From Bacteroidota bacterium (GTDB taxonomy: Bacteria; Bacteroidota; Bacteroidia; Bacteroidales; VadinHA17), in the NCBI GenBank assembly GCA_011050615.1, contig DRFJ01000045.1, forward strand, positions 1 to 48,285: 48,285 bases of DNA, written 5' to 3'. The position numbers were made by a program, and so were the translations under genes. Positions 8,904 through 17,924 of the stretch are shown in pieces. Below the pieces are notes generated by a model that was not told the origin of the DNA, did not search any database, and saw nothing but the letters and a program-made list of their open reading frames with translations. The first letter of the stretch is position 1. Each line of letters opens with the position of its first letter.

Positions 8904-9626
8904 ATGAATCTGGCAATTGACATAGGTAACTCATCCTGTAAGGCAGGTGTTTACGGGGCAGGGAAAAAGGAGTATGTAAAATATTCCGCTTGCCAGGATA
9001 AAAGTTTTGTGGAAGAAATCATTTCCCGCTACAATATTGAAAGGGCCATCCTCAGCAGTGTCCTTAGGGAAAGCCCGGGCTTCATTACCCTGCTTGAAGA
9101 TAAAGGGATCGAAACACTTATACTGAGCCATCAAACGCCCCTGCCCTTTGAAATGAGCTATAAAAGTCCCGAAACACTTGGGACGGACCGCCTGGCCGCC
9201 ATAGCCGGCGCACACAATATGTTCGGTAACAGCAACGTTCTTGTTATCGATGCAGGTACTGCAGTTACCTATGACATGCTTGAGTCGAACAATGTTTATA
9301 CCGGAGGCAATATTTCACCCGGACTGGTATTGAGGTTCAGAGCTTTAAACGAGTTTACAGGCAGGCTGCCCCTTGTAAGCAAGGGTGATTCATTTGGTAA
9401 TCTAGGAGTTAACACCGTAGATGCAATCAGATCGGGCGTACAGACCGGCTTGATTTTTGAAATAAATGAGTATATTCGCACATTGAAAAAAAAGTACAGG
9501 GAACTGAAGGTCATTATTACAGGAGGCGACGGCAAGTTTTTTGGTGATAAACTTGAAACAGGATTTATACTTGAACCTGACCTTGTATTAGACGGATTAA
9601 ATTATATTTTGGATTACAATGCATAA
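8904..9626 (+). CDS. coaX: Type III pantothenate kinase
   Basis: This 240-aa ASKHA-fold kinase phosphorylates pantothenate, the first step of coenzyme A synthesis. Signatures are the N-terminal phosphate loop DIGNSS (5-10), SYKSPETLGTDRLAAIAGAH (GTDR catalytic segment), VLVIDAGTAVTYD, and GGNISPGLVLRFRAL. Type III enzymes use monovalent cations and are not inhibited by CoA. The gene starts a compact unit: its last 8 bp overlap the start of the next gene, an outer-membrane protein. coaX next to this membrane protein / TPR / lptC / gldE set is a conserved Bacteroidota neighbourhood, although no biochemical link between CoA synthesis and the other genes is evident. Confidence 0.94.
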   Translation: MNLAIDIGNSSCKAGVYGAGKKEYVKYSACQDKSFVEEIISRYNIERAILSSVLRESPGFITLLEDKGIETLILSHQTPLPFEMSYKSPETLGTDRLAAIAGAHNMFGNSNVLVIDAGTAVTYDMLESNNVYTGGNISPGLVLRFRALNEFTGRLPLVSKGDSFGNLGVNTVDAIRSGVQTGLIFEINEYIRTLKKKYRELKVIITGGDGKFFGDKLETGFILEPDLVLDGLNYILDYNA

Positions 9627-10914
9627 ACATATAAAAACAATTATACTGTTAATCCTTATATCAACACCGCTTATGGTAAGGGGTCAGAAAATGATTAACA
9701 GCCCTTATGCCAGGTTTGGTCCCGGAATAATAGAACAGCAGGGAATATTGAAAAGCAGGAGCATGGGTGGGGCAGGCGTTGCCCTCAGGGACCCTGTAGC
9801 TATTAATTACCTTAATCCTGCATCTTACAGCAGTATTGACACCAATTCATTTGTTTTTGACTTTGGTATTGAATACCAGGCAAATCTGCTTGTTGATGAA
9901 AGCAGTTCACATTATTCAGATGATGTAAATTTCCATCACCTGGCCATGGCAATACCCATTACAAAATGGATGGGATTTGCTACAGGCTTAATACCATATT
10001 CAAACGGTTACTATTTCCTCAGAAAAACAGTCACTGAAACAGATCCGGAATATGATCCCATAATCGGGGAGTATGAGAATACCCACAAAGGATCGGGCAG
10101 TTATAACAATTTCTTTGCCGGACTGGGTATCAGCCCTTTCAGAAACCTTTCCCTGGGCATAAATTTTACTTATCTTTTTGGAAATATTGAACGTGATAAC
10201 CTATATTTGCTTACTGATGATAACAACCAGTTCAATAACCTGTCATCCGAAAACATCAGAATTTACGGGTATAATTTTGAATATGGCGTTCAATATTCAA
10301 TAAATTTGAAGAATGATTTATTTGCATCTGCCGGGCTAATGTATTCTATGAAACAGGGATATAAGTCGGAATATGAAAATATTTTTACCAGGTATGCTCC
10401 TTTCCAGAGATCTGAATATTCGGTTGATACACTCAGCTATTCATACGATAAGGATGCACGGGTGGAGTTACCTGAAAAAATGGCTATGGGAATAAGCTTT
10501 GGCAAAAAAGATATTTTCATTGTAAGTGCAGACTACACCATGACAAAGTGGGATATGGTTAGCTTTCACGGCTATGAAGAATACCTTGTTAACAGCTCAG
10601 CTGTTAAACTTGGGCTTGAATTTATACCGGATAAAAATGCAAATTATAACTACCTGAACAGGATTGAATACAGGCTTGGCGGATATTTCGCAGACAGCCA
10701 CCTGATGGTCAACGGAGAGCAATTGAAAGAGTTTGGCATTACTTTTGGAACAGGTTTACCGATGAACAGAAGCAAATCAAGGATCAACCTTCATGTTGAG
10801 TATTTGAGACGAAAGGGTTCTTTGGATAACGGATTACACACTGAAAACTGTTTAACAATAGGTGTAAGCCTGAATTTATACGATTATTGGTTCATGAAAC
10901 AAAAATACAACTAA
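9619..10914 (+). CDS. FadL/OmpP1-like outer-membrane beta-barrel protein
   Basis: This 431-aa protein has a signal peptide (MHKHIKTIILLILISTPLMV, cleavage near the following RGQ). The mature N-terminus SPYARFGPG...SMGGAGVALRDPVAINYLNPASY resembles the plug region of FadL/OmpP1-type outer-membrane channels, including the MGGAG and NPA(S) motifs. The rest shows alternating aromatic/polar beta-strand patterning and ends in a strand with aromatic residues (YDYWFMKQKYN). The substrate is unknown. FadL proteins usually import hydrophobic compounds, but Bacteroidota homologues at this locus are uncharacterised. The start overlaps coaX by 8 bp. The neighbours lptC and gldE suggest an envelope role, which is an inference from position. 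Confidence 0.8.
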   Translation: MHKHIKTIILLILISTPLMVRGQKMINSPYARFGPGIIEQQGILKSRSMGGAGVALRDPVAINYLNPASYSSIDTNSFVFDFGIEYQANLLVDESSSHYSDDVNFHHLAMAIPITKWMGFATGLIPYSNGYYFLRKTVTETDPEYDPIIGEYENTHKGSGSYNNFFAGLGISPFRNLSLGINFTYLFGNIERDNLYLLTDDNNQFNNLSSENIRIYGYNFEYGVQYSINLKNDLFASAGLMYSMKQGYKSEYENIFTRYAPFQRSEYSVDTLSYSYDKDARVELPEKMAMGISFGKKDIFIVSADYTMTKWDMVSFHGYEEYLVNSSAVKLGLEFIPDKNANYNYLNRIEYRLGGYFADSHLMVNGEQLKEFGITFGTGLPMNRSKSRINLHVEYLRRKGSLDNGLHTENCLTIGVSLNLYDYWFMKQKYN

Positions 10915-10925
10915 AACCATTTAAG

Positions 10926-12257
10926 ATGAAAGCAAGATTACCAAAAGCGATTATAGTTATCTTCCTTTCTTTTTTTGTCATACCATTGTTTGGTCAGAAA
11001 GGCATAGAAGACGGCAGTAAGTACGGGCATGGAGAGGATAGTGTTAATTGTAGAAGAAATTTATCGCTCTATAAAACTTATTACGATCAACAGAACTACG
11101 AGATGGCTTTATGTTTCTGGAGAAAAGCATTTTTTGAATGCCCCCGGTCATCAAGCAATCTCCACCTCCATGGTATTAACATGTTTAAGCATCTGTACAA
11201 CCAGACAAAAGAAAGAGCCTTTATTGATACCATTGAAATGATATATGACGCAAGGATAAAGTATTTCAACAGGAAAGCATACTACCTGGGACGCAAGGGT
11301 ATGGATATCTTTGACGTGGCCGGAGATAACCTTGATATGGTTAAGCTGGCCTATGCCACACTCGGTGATGCAGTTGAAACAGACCCGAGAAAAGCAGACC
11401 CTACCGTTTTGACTGTATTTATGGGTACCACCCAGATGCTTTTTGAAAACAATATGATTGGCAATGAAGAGGTAATAAATAACTATGGCATGCTTATGGA
11501 CATCCTTGATGAAAGGATTGCCAGCGTAAACAGGCCTCCTGATGTGAATGCAAGGAAAACAATCGATATGATCTTTAAAGCAAGCGGGGCCGGCACCTGT
11601 GAAGGCCTGATACCAATCTTTGCCCAAAGGGTTGCTGATAATCCGAAGAACCCCGCCTTGCTCGGGAAAGTGCTTGAATTACTGAAAGACGCTGGATGCA
11701 CCGACTCAGACCTTTATTATACGGCAGCAGAGAATCTCTACCAGATCGAAAAGACGGCCGAATCAGCCTATCACCTGGCTGAAATGAATTATGATAAAAT
11801 GAATTTTGACAGGGCTGAAAAATACTACCTTGAAGCCGTGGATCTGGAAGAGAATAAAAAAATGATCTCAACATATTATGTAAAGCTGGCAACACTCAGG
11901 CTTAACAGTGAAGATTACAGGGCAGCAAGGGACTATGCCAAAAAAGCAATTGAGGCCAATCCTGATAACGGCACAGCATATATGATAGTTGGTAATGCCT
12001 ATTCAAGCGTGAAACCCTTTGACGATGAACTGAAAAACCAGATGGTATACTGGGTGGCAGCTGATTATTTCAGAAAGGCCATGGAAAAAGATCCCAGCCT
12101 GGCTGAAAGAGTGAATGAATATATCAATACAGTGTCAAAATTGTTCCCTAAAAAGGAAGACCTCTTTTTTATAAGCATTATCGAAGAAGGAGTATCCTAT
12201 ACCGTTGGCGGATGGATTAATGAACAAACAACAGTACGTTTCAGAGACGAAAATTGA
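10926..12257 (+). CDS. Secreted tetratricopeptide-repeat protein
   Basis: This 443-aa protein begins at MKARLPKA. An earlier in-frame ATG at 10887 lies inside the preceding gene and gives no signal sequence, whereas 10926 starts a clear signal peptide ending FVIPLFGQ. TPR-like helical pairs are evident across the chain, clearest near residues 285-390 (MNYDKMNFDRAEKYYLEAVDLEEN, then LNSEDYRAARDYAKKAIEANPDNG). It is probably periplasmic or outer-membrane associated. It lies 11 bp after the FadL-like gene, and its TGA stop overlaps the TTG start of lptC. Function is unknown. A scaffold role for envelope biogenesis is plausible from context only. Confidence 0.85.
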   Translation: MKARLPKAIIVIFLSFFVIPLFGQKGIEDGSKYGHGEDSVNCRRNLSLYKTYYDQQNYEMALCFWRKAFFECPRSSSNLHLHGINMFKHLYNQTKERAFIDTIEMIYDARIKYFNRKAYYLGRKGMDIFDVAGDNLDMVKLAYATLGDAVETDPRKADPTVLTVFMGTTQMLFENNMIGNEEVINNYGMLMDILDERIASVNRPPDVNARKTIDMIFKASGAGTCEGLIPIFAQRVADNPKNPALLGKVLELLKDAGCTDSDLYYTAAENLYQIEKTAESAYHLAEMNYDKMNFDRAEKYYLEAVDLEENKKMISTYYVKLATLRLNSEDYRAARDYAKKAIEANPDNGTAYMIVGNAYSSVKPFDDELKNQMVYWVAADYFRKAMEKDPSLAERVNEYINTVSKLFPKKEDLFFISIIEEGVSYTVGGWINEQTTVRFRDEN

Positions 12258-12814
12258 AAACTCCCGGTAAAATACTAAGTAAGTCAAGCATTGCAGCCCT
12301 GTTATGGGCTGCATTGTTTTTCTCATGCCGTGAAAAGATAGAAATTGTTGATGCATCACTCAAACCTGAGGTGCCAACACAAATTGTATACGATTTTGTA
12401 ACTTCGTATACCGATTCTGCGGTACTGGAACTAAGGATGAAATCGCCCGTAATGAAATATTACGGTAAAAAAGAAGTTCCTTATGCCGACTTTGACGAAG
12501 GAATAGAAGTATATTTCTATGAGGGAAAAGACAGGATGATTGGAGAAATAAGGGCTAACTTTGCAAGGTACACCGAAAGCAAAGGGCTCTGGGAAGTAAG
12601 GGAAAACGTAATAGCTATAAATGATGAGGGGGAAAAAATGGAAACCGAGCTGTTGTTCTGGGATGAAAAAAAAGATTTGATATATACCGATAAGTATGTC
12701 AGAATTACCCAGAAAGACCAGATAATCATGGGTAACGGACTTGAATCGGACACCAGATTCGATAACTGGAAGATAAAAAATGTAACAGCCACTTTATATA
12801 TTGATGATGAATAA
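12254..12814 (+). CDS. lptC: LptC-like LPS export periplasmic protein
   Basis: This 186-aa protein matches the LptC/YrbK family: an N-terminal lipoprotein-like signal (hydrophobic stretch ending ALFFSC), then OstA-type beta-strand repeats (VYDFVTSYTDSAVLELRMKSPVMKYY..., FPDGIEVYFY-like FDEGIEVYFYEG, YTDKYVRITQKDQIIMGNGLESD). LptC docks on the LptBFG transporter and passes LPS to LptA across the periplasm. The start codon is TTG at 12254, overlapping the upstream TGA stop as TTGA. No ATG lies near, and the signal peptide starts here, so TTG is preferred. E. coli LptC has a TM anchor rather than a lipid anchor. A Cys-anchored form is usual in Bacteroidota. Confidence 0.85.
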   Translation: MKTPGKILSKSSIAALLWAALFFSCREKIEIVDASLKPEVPTQIVYDFVTSYTDSAVLELRMKSPVMKYYGKKEVPYADFDEGIEVYFYEGKDRMIGEIRANFARYTESKGLWEVRENVIAINDEGEKMETELLFWDEKKDLIYTDKYVRITQKDQIIMGNGLESDTRFDNWKIKNVTATLYIDDE

Positions 12815-12989
12815 AAGAACTTTGATAATCCTTGAGGTCATCTGGATAGTGATAGGTGTATTCTGTATTGCCGCCGCCATACATAACAAGATCAACAGCG
12901 GCGGTGAGAGGTTCCTCATCCTCCTGGGTATGGGTATACTATCATTTGTAATGGCCTATATAAGGGACCGGCAGCGTAAAAAGAAGTGA
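12804..12989 (+). CDS. Small two-TM membrane protein
   Basis: About 61 aa, with the start at ATG 12804 or 12807. It contains two predicted membrane helices (IILEVIWIVIGVFCIAAAI and FLILLGMGILSFVMAYI) linked by a short NKINSGGERF loop and ends with a basic tail RDRQRKKK. It overlaps the end of lptC by 8-11 bp and its stop overlaps the GTG of the next gene (GTGA). A short membrane protein between lptC and the CBS/DUF21 gene is seen in other Bacteroidota, so it is likely a real gene. I know of no function. Confidence 0.72.
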   Translation: MMNKRTLIILEVIWIVIGVFCIAAAIHNKINSGGERFLILLGMGILSFVMAYIRDRQRKKK

Positions 12990-14269
12990 ACGGTGACATG
13001 GAAAATGCCCTGGCTATAACACTGCTTATCCTGCTGACTATTATACTGTCAGCTTTTTTCTCAGGGATGGAAATAGCTTTTATTTCTTCCAACAAGCTGA
13101 GAATTGAAATAGACAGGAAAGTGGGAGGTTTCGGTTCGGGTCTGATAGCCTCTTTCAGCCGCAAACCTGAGCATTTTATAGTTACCATGTTAATTGGGAA
13201 CAACATTGCTCTTGTTGTTTACGGACTGTACATAGCACTTCCACTCGAATTGCTTTTCGGAGGACTGATAAAGACTGATTACCTCCTCCTCCTCATACAA
13301 ACCATAATCTCAACCCTTATCATCCTGCTTCTTGCCGAATTCCTGCCAAAGGCCCTGTTCAGGAAATCACCAAATTTATTCCTGAAAACTTTCAGCATCC
13401 CTACGGCACTGTTCTACGGCTTTTTCTATCCTTTTACCGTAATGATTATCAAACTGTCGAATCTCCTTCTCAGATTATTTTTCGGTGTTAAACCCGATGC
13501 GGCTGAAAGTGAACAGGTGTTTTCCAGGGTGGATCTTGATGACCTGATCAGTGATGCCTATGATGAGGATTATGAAACCGATCTCGAGGAGCACGACATC
13601 AGGATTTTCCAGAAAGCCCTCGATCTGTCCAATGTAAAAGTCAGGGCCTGCATGGTTCCGAGAACTGAGATTGTAGCCCTCTCATCCGGCAGTACACTTG
13701 AAGACCTTAAACAATCATTTATTGATACCGGTCATTCCAATATCCTTATCTTTGAAGAATCGATAGATAACATTATAGGTTACTTCAGGCTGCGCGACCT
13801 CTTTTCATCACCCGGCAGCATAAAGGATTCAATACGTAAGCTTCCCATTGTGCCTGAGAGCATGGCTGCCAATAAGCTGCTGAAACTTTTTGTCGAGCAA
13901 AATAAGAATCTGGCTCTTGTTGTGGACGAATTCGGGGGTACCTCAGGTATGGTTACACTGGAAGATGTACTTGAAGAGATTGTAGGCGACATTGAAGATG
14001 AACATGACAGTTCAGAGCTCATAGAAAGAAAGATCGGTGATAGGGAATACCTCTTTTCCGGAAGGATAGAAATTGACTATATCAATGAAGAATATGGCCT
14101 TTCCCTCCCCGAGTCGGATGAATATGAAACCCTTGCAGGACTGGTCCTGATACTGAAGGGAAATATTCCCAGGCCAAATGCCACAATCGAAATAGGCAAA
14201 TATATAATCAAGGTTGTAAAAGTATCCGAAACCCGGATTGAGCTGCTTAGCATAAAGCTCAAAGCTTAA
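12986..14269 (+). CDS. gldE: GldE-like CNNM/CorC-family transmembrane CBS protein
   Basis: This 427-aa protein starts at GTG 12986, or possibly ATG 12998 (MENALAIT). It has an N-terminal DUF21/CNNM domain of about four TM helices (residues about 10-165, with FFSGMEIAFIS near the start), a CBS pair (about 215-345, including VPRTEIVALS and LALVVDEFGGTSGMVTLEDVLEEIVGDI), and a C-terminal CorC_HlyC domain. This is the architecture of GldE/hemolysin-C-like proteins. CNNM relatives handle Mg or Co. GldE is required for gliding in Flavobacterium by suppressing or supporting GldD/other functions, but the family also occurs in non-gliders. It is the last gene of the coaX run. The symbol is given by family resemblance and gene order. 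Confidence 0.82.
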   Translation: MNGDMENALAITLLILLTIILSAFFSGMEIAFISSNKLRIEIDRKVGGFGSGLIASFSRKPEHFIVTMLIGNNIALVVYGLYIALPLELLFGGLIKTDYLLLLIQTIISTLIILLLAEFLPKALFRKSPNLFLKTFSIPTALFYGFFYPFTVMIIKLSNLLLRLFFGVKPDAAESEQVFSRVDLDDLISDAYDEDYETDLEEHDIRIFQKALDLSNVKVRACMVPRTEIVALSSGSTLEDLKQSFIDTGHSNILIFEESIDNIIGYFRLRDLFSSPGSIKDSIRKLPIVPESMAANKLLKLFVEQNKNLALVVDEFGGTSGMVTLEDVLEEIVGDIEDEHDSSELIERKIGDREYLFSGRIEIDYINEEYGLSLPESDEYETLAGLVLILKGNIPRPNATIEIGKYIIKVVKVSETRIELLSIKLKA

Positions 14270-14312
14270 TCCGGGTTGTATCATAAGTTACTTACGGAAC
14301 AGTCCCGATGGA

Positions 14313-15674
14313 TTACACTGTAAAATATTTATAGAACAGGGGTATGGTTTCTATTCCCTTGAAGAAGTTAAACAGGGGATAATTTTCGTTTGGTGAATGA
14401 ATGGCATCTTCATCAAGCCCGAAACCCAGCAGGATGGATTTAATTCCCAGTGTCTTCTCGAAGGTTGAGATAATGGGTATGCTGCCACCGCTGCGTACGG
14501 GTATCGGTTTCTTCCCGAAAGCCTCTTCCATAGCCTTGCTTGCCGCCTGGTACTCCTTGCTGTCAATCGGGCTGACGTAAGCCTGTCCTCCATGAAGATA
14601 TTCAACCTTCACTCTCACTCCTTCCGGTGCTATTGATTTAAAATGTTCCTCAAAAAGCCTGGCTATTTTAACTGAATCCTGGTCTGGAACAAGCCGCATT
14701 GAAATTTTTGCATATGCCCTGGCAGGTAATATTGTTTTTGCTCCTTTGTCAGTATAGCCTCCCCAGATACCGTTTACGTCAAGTGAAGGCCTTATTCCCA
14801 GTCTTTCATGTGTGGAATACCCTTCCTCACCCATCAGTGCATCAACATCAATGGCTTTCTTATATTCTTTCTCATTATATGGTCGCTTTGCCATCTCTTT
14901 CCTTTCCAGGTCTGATGCAACCAGGACATCATCATAAAAACCGGGTATTGTAACCTGGTTTTTTTCATCAGTCAGCGATGCAATCATCTTGCACAACATA
15001 TTAACCGGGTTGGCAACTGCTCCGCCGTAGAGTCCCGAATGCAGGTCCCTGTCAGGCCCTGTAACCTCAACCTGCATGTAGGTAAGACCCCGGAGTCCTG
15101 TCGTTATTGAAGGTATGTCAGGAGCTATCATGGTAGTATCTGACACAAGTATTACATCAGCCTTCAGAAGATCCTTCTGCCGGGAACAAAATTTTCCGAG
15201 GCTCTCCGAACCTATTTCTTCCTCTCCTTCTATCATAAATTTCACATTGCAGGACAGGCTTCCCGTTCTTACCATATATTCAAATGCCTTTACATGCATA
15301 AATAGCTGACCTTTATCATCATCGGCTCCCCGGGCCCATATCTTACCGTCTCTTATCACCGGTTCAAAGGGTTCACTTTTCCACAGGTCATAGGGCTCTG
15401 CCGGCTGAACATCATAATGTCCATATACCAGCACGGTAGGTAATGATTTGTCAATTATTTTCTCTCCGAAAAGAATGGGATGTCCTTCAGTAGGATAAAT
15501 TTCCGCCTTATCGGCACCCGCTTCCAGCAGGCTGTTTTTGAGGTACTCCGCAGCCCTCATCATATCATCCTTATGTTCTTCCTTCGAACTTACCGAAGGT
15601 ATTTTTATAAGACCGAATAGTTCTTCGAGAAACCTGTCTTTGTTTTCTTCAATATAAGTTTTAATATTTTTCAT
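14313..15674 (-). CDS. M20-family dipeptidase
   Basis: This 453-aa metallopeptidase hydrolyses dipeptides or N-terminal residues in the cytoplasm. Its motifs are those of the M20 dipeptidase subgroup (carnosinase/PepV-like 'dipeptidase'): LVYGHYDVQP (His86 metal ligand, Asp88), WARGADDDKGQ (Asp bridging metals), and MIEGEEEIGSESL (Glu151 catalytic base region). The lid domain carries DLHSGLYGG, and PVRSGGSIP and GLDEDAIHSPNENY supply C-terminal ligands. No signal peptide. It lies 58 bp downstream of the DUF3109 gene on the same strand and is convergent with gldE. The exact substrate cannot be told from the sequence. Confidence 0.9.
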   Translation of the reverse strand: MKNIKTYIEENKDRFLEELFGLIKIPSVSSKEEHKDDMMRAAEYLKNSLLEAGADKAEIYPTEGHPILFGEKIIDKSLPTVLVYGHYDVQPAEPYDLWKSEPFEPVIRDGKIWARGADDDKGQLFMHVKAFEYMVRTGSLSCNVKFMIEGEEEIGSESLGKFCSRQKDLLKADVILVSDTTMIAPDIPSITTGLRGLTYMQVEVTGPDRDLHSGLYGGAVANPVNMLCKMIASLTDEKNQVTIPGFYDDVLVASDLERKEMAKRPYNEKEYKKAIDVDALMGEEGYSTHERLGIRPSLDVNGIWGGYTDKGAKTILPARAYAKISMRLVPDQDSVKIARLFEEHFKSIAPEGVRVKVEYLHGGQAYVSPIDSKEYQAASKAMEEAFGKKPIPVRSGGSIPIISTFEKTLGIKSILLGFGLDEDAIHSPNENYPLFNFFKGIETIPLFYKYFTV

Positions 15675-15732
15675 GGTATATAATTTGATTACATGAACTA
15701 AAGGTAATAAATGCCATACTTATTACAAGGAG

Positions 15733-16311
15733 CTAGCCTGATTTATTCCTGCTTATCTCAGCGGCCGCAGCTAAAAGTTCATCATACCAGGCCCGTCCGT
15801 ACACCCTGATAAGTGCTTCTTCGAGGAAACGGTAAACGGGTACGTTTTCAGCTTTTCCCCTGTTAAGAGCAGGCCTGCAAATCTTCAGTTCCTCGTAATT
15901 TACTGCATCGAATTCTTCATACTTTTTTATACGGATAGGAAAAAGATGGCATGAAACAGGTTTTCTGAAGGATATTTTTTTCTCCTCCCATGCCTTTTCA
16001 ATGGCACAGTAATATATACCATTGTCATACCGGGTATAGGCACATTCGGCCTTTCCAATAAGTGGAGTAACCTGATCTCCGTCGGAGTCGATCAGGCTTG
16101 TTCCCTGCTCTTCCACTGCCCTTATCCCTTCCGGCCGCATGTAATGTTTGAGAACAGGCCACAATTTGTCCAGTAAGCGGGCTTCCTCTTCCTCCAGGGG
16201 AGCACCGGAATCGCCCTGAAGGCAACAATGGCCCCTGCACTTTTTTAAATCGCAGGCAAACTTTTCCTCGAAAATGGCACTTGATATTATTGTTTTTCCC
16301 AGGGAGAGCAT
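15733..16311 (-). CDS. DUF3109 cysteine-rich protein
   Basis: This 192-aa protein matches the DUF3109 family, widespread in Bacteroidota. The conserved cysteine cluster near the N-terminus (CDLKKCRGHCC, residues 20-30) plus later cysteines (ECAYT, YYCAIE, VSCHLFPIR, KICRPAL) looks like a metal or Fe-S site related in pattern to the YkgJ CxxC family. Biochemical function is unknown. It sits 8 bp downstream of gpmI, so it is probably cotranscribed with it. Confidence 0.88.
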   Translation of the reverse strand: MLSLGKTIISSAIFEEKFACDLKKCRGHCCLQGDSGAPLEEEEARLLDKLWPVLKHYMRPEGIRAVEEQGTSLIDSDGDQVTPLIGKAECAYTRYDNGIYYCAIEKAWEEKKISFRKPVSCHLFPIRIKKYEEFDAVNYEELKICRPALNRGKAENVPVYRFLEEALIRVYGRAWYDELLAAAAEISRNKSG

Positions 16312-16319
16312 GAGGAAAA

Positions 16320-17837
16320 TTAAATAAGTGACTGTCCGGTCATTTCTTCCGGCGCTTCAAGATCCATCATCTTGAGTATGCTTGGTGCCACATCGGCAAG
16401 GATCCCTTCCCTGATGCTCTTATATCTTTCTGTTACCAGTATGCACGGGACAGGGTTCAGTGAATGTGCAGTATTTGGGCTTCCGTCCTTATTAACGGCA
16501 TTATCGGCATTCCCGTGATCAGCAATGATAAGCACCTCGTAACCGTGTTCCACTGCCGCCTGCACCACTTCACCCACACAGGTATCAACAGCCCTTATGG
16601 CTTTTTGTATTGACTTATAAACACCGGTATGGCCCACCATATCGCCGTTGGCAAAATTGAGGCAGATAAAATGGTGTTTCTCCCTGTTTATTTCACCTAC
16701 CACAGCATCCTTAACTTCGAAGGCGCTCATTTCAGGCTTAAGGTCATAGGTGGCAACTTTAGGTGAGGGGATCAAAATCCTGCTTTCGTTCCTGAACTTT
16801 TCCTCCCTTCCCCCGGAGAAGAAAAAGGTTACATGAGCATATTTTTCAGTTTCAGCTATCCGCAGCTGTGACAATCCGGCATCTGCCACTACCTGGCCAA
16901 GGGTATTTTTCACGTTTTCCTTGGGAAACAAAACATGGAGTCCTTTAAATTCTGCATCATATGGTGTCATGGTGCAATAATGCAGAGTGATGGTCTTCAT
17001 CCTGTGCTCGGGCATATCTTTCTGGGTAAGTACAATTGTCAGTTCCCTGGCCCTGTCATTCCTGAAATTTATAAAGACTACCACGTCACCCTCCCTGATT
17101 ATTCCTGCAGGCATCCCGGATTCATCAACATGAACCAGTGGTTTGATAAATTCATCTGTTATGCCTTCATCATATGACTCCTGGAGAGCGGCAAGCATGT
17201 CGGGTGCTTTTTTCCCCTCTCCCTTAGTCAGCAGGTCGTAGGCAAGCTTTATCCTCTCCCATCTCTTATCCCTGTCCATGGCATAATACCTGCCAATGAA
17301 TGATGCCACCTCCACACTGGTATTTTCAATATGATCCATTAATTCCCTGAGAAAGCCTTTACCGCTTTTAGGATCAGTATCCCTGCCGTCACCGAAAGCA
17401 TGCACAAAAACTTTAGACAGTCCATAGTCCTGGGTCATATCGCATAAGGCATACAGGTGCCGGTGCAGTGAATGCACTCCCCCATCCGACAACAAGCCCA
17501 TAAAATGAACCTGTTTGCCATTCTCACGTGCATACATAAAGGCTTCATCCAGCTTTTTGTTTTTCTTTAATTCCCCGCTTTCGATAGCCTTGTTGATTTT
17601 TACAAGGTCCTGGTAAACAACTCTTCCGGCACCTATATTAAGGTGACCTACTTCTGAATTGCCCATCTGGCCTTCAGGCAATCCGACATTTTCACCCGAG
17701 GTGAGCAGGCGTGATGACGGATAAGTCCCGGCCAGCCCTTCCATATTTGGTGTGGGCACGTTTGCAATAACATCTGACCTGGAACCATCACCTATACCCC
17801 AGCCATCAAGGATCATTAATAATACTCTGGCACTCAT
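16320..17837 (-). CDS. gpmI: 2,3-bisphosphoglycerate-independent phosphoglycerate mutase
   Basis: This 505-aa Mn-dependent glycolytic enzyme interconverts 3- and 2-phosphoglycerate. The alkaline-phosphatase-like metal site is intact: LMILDGWG (Asp11), [15 protein letters not shown] with nucleophile Ser61, [18 protein letters not shown], the [11 protein letters not shown] segment and IADHGNADN. The iPGM-N insertion is present. Length is typical (about 505-515). It heads a unit with DUF3109 and the M20 peptidase. About 87 bp separate it from the nSTAND1 gene upstream on the same strand. Confidence 0.95.
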   Translation of the reverse strand: MSARVLLMILDGWGIGDGSRSDVIANVPTPNMEGLAGTYPSSRLLTSGENVGLPEGQMGNSEVGHLNIGAGRVVYQDLVKINKAIESGELKKNKKLDEAFMYARENGKQVHFMGLLSDGGVHSLHRHLYALCDMTQDYGLSKVFVHAFGDGRDTDPKSGKGFLRELMDHIENTSVEVASFIGRYYAMDRDKRWERIKLAYDLLTKGEGKKAPDMLAALQESYDEGITDEFIKPLVHVDESGMPAGIIREGDVVVFINFRNDRARELTIVLTQKDMPEHRMKTITLHYCTMTPYDAEFKGLHVLFPKENVKNTLGQVVADAGLSQLRIAETEKYAHVTFFFSGGREEKFRNESRILIPSPKVATYDLKPEMSAFEVKDAVVGEINREKHHFICLNFANGDMVGHTGVYKSIQKAIRAVDTCVGEVVQAAVEHGYEVLIIADHGNADNAVNKDGSPNTAHSLNPVPCILVTERYKSIREGILADVAPSILKMMDLEAPEEMTGQSLI

Positions 17838-17924
17838 TATAAAATCAGGATTTTAGTATTAAATAAAAACCTCCACCAAAAACATATAAGCTTTTAAATG
17901 AAGTTTACAAAGGTAATATAAAAA

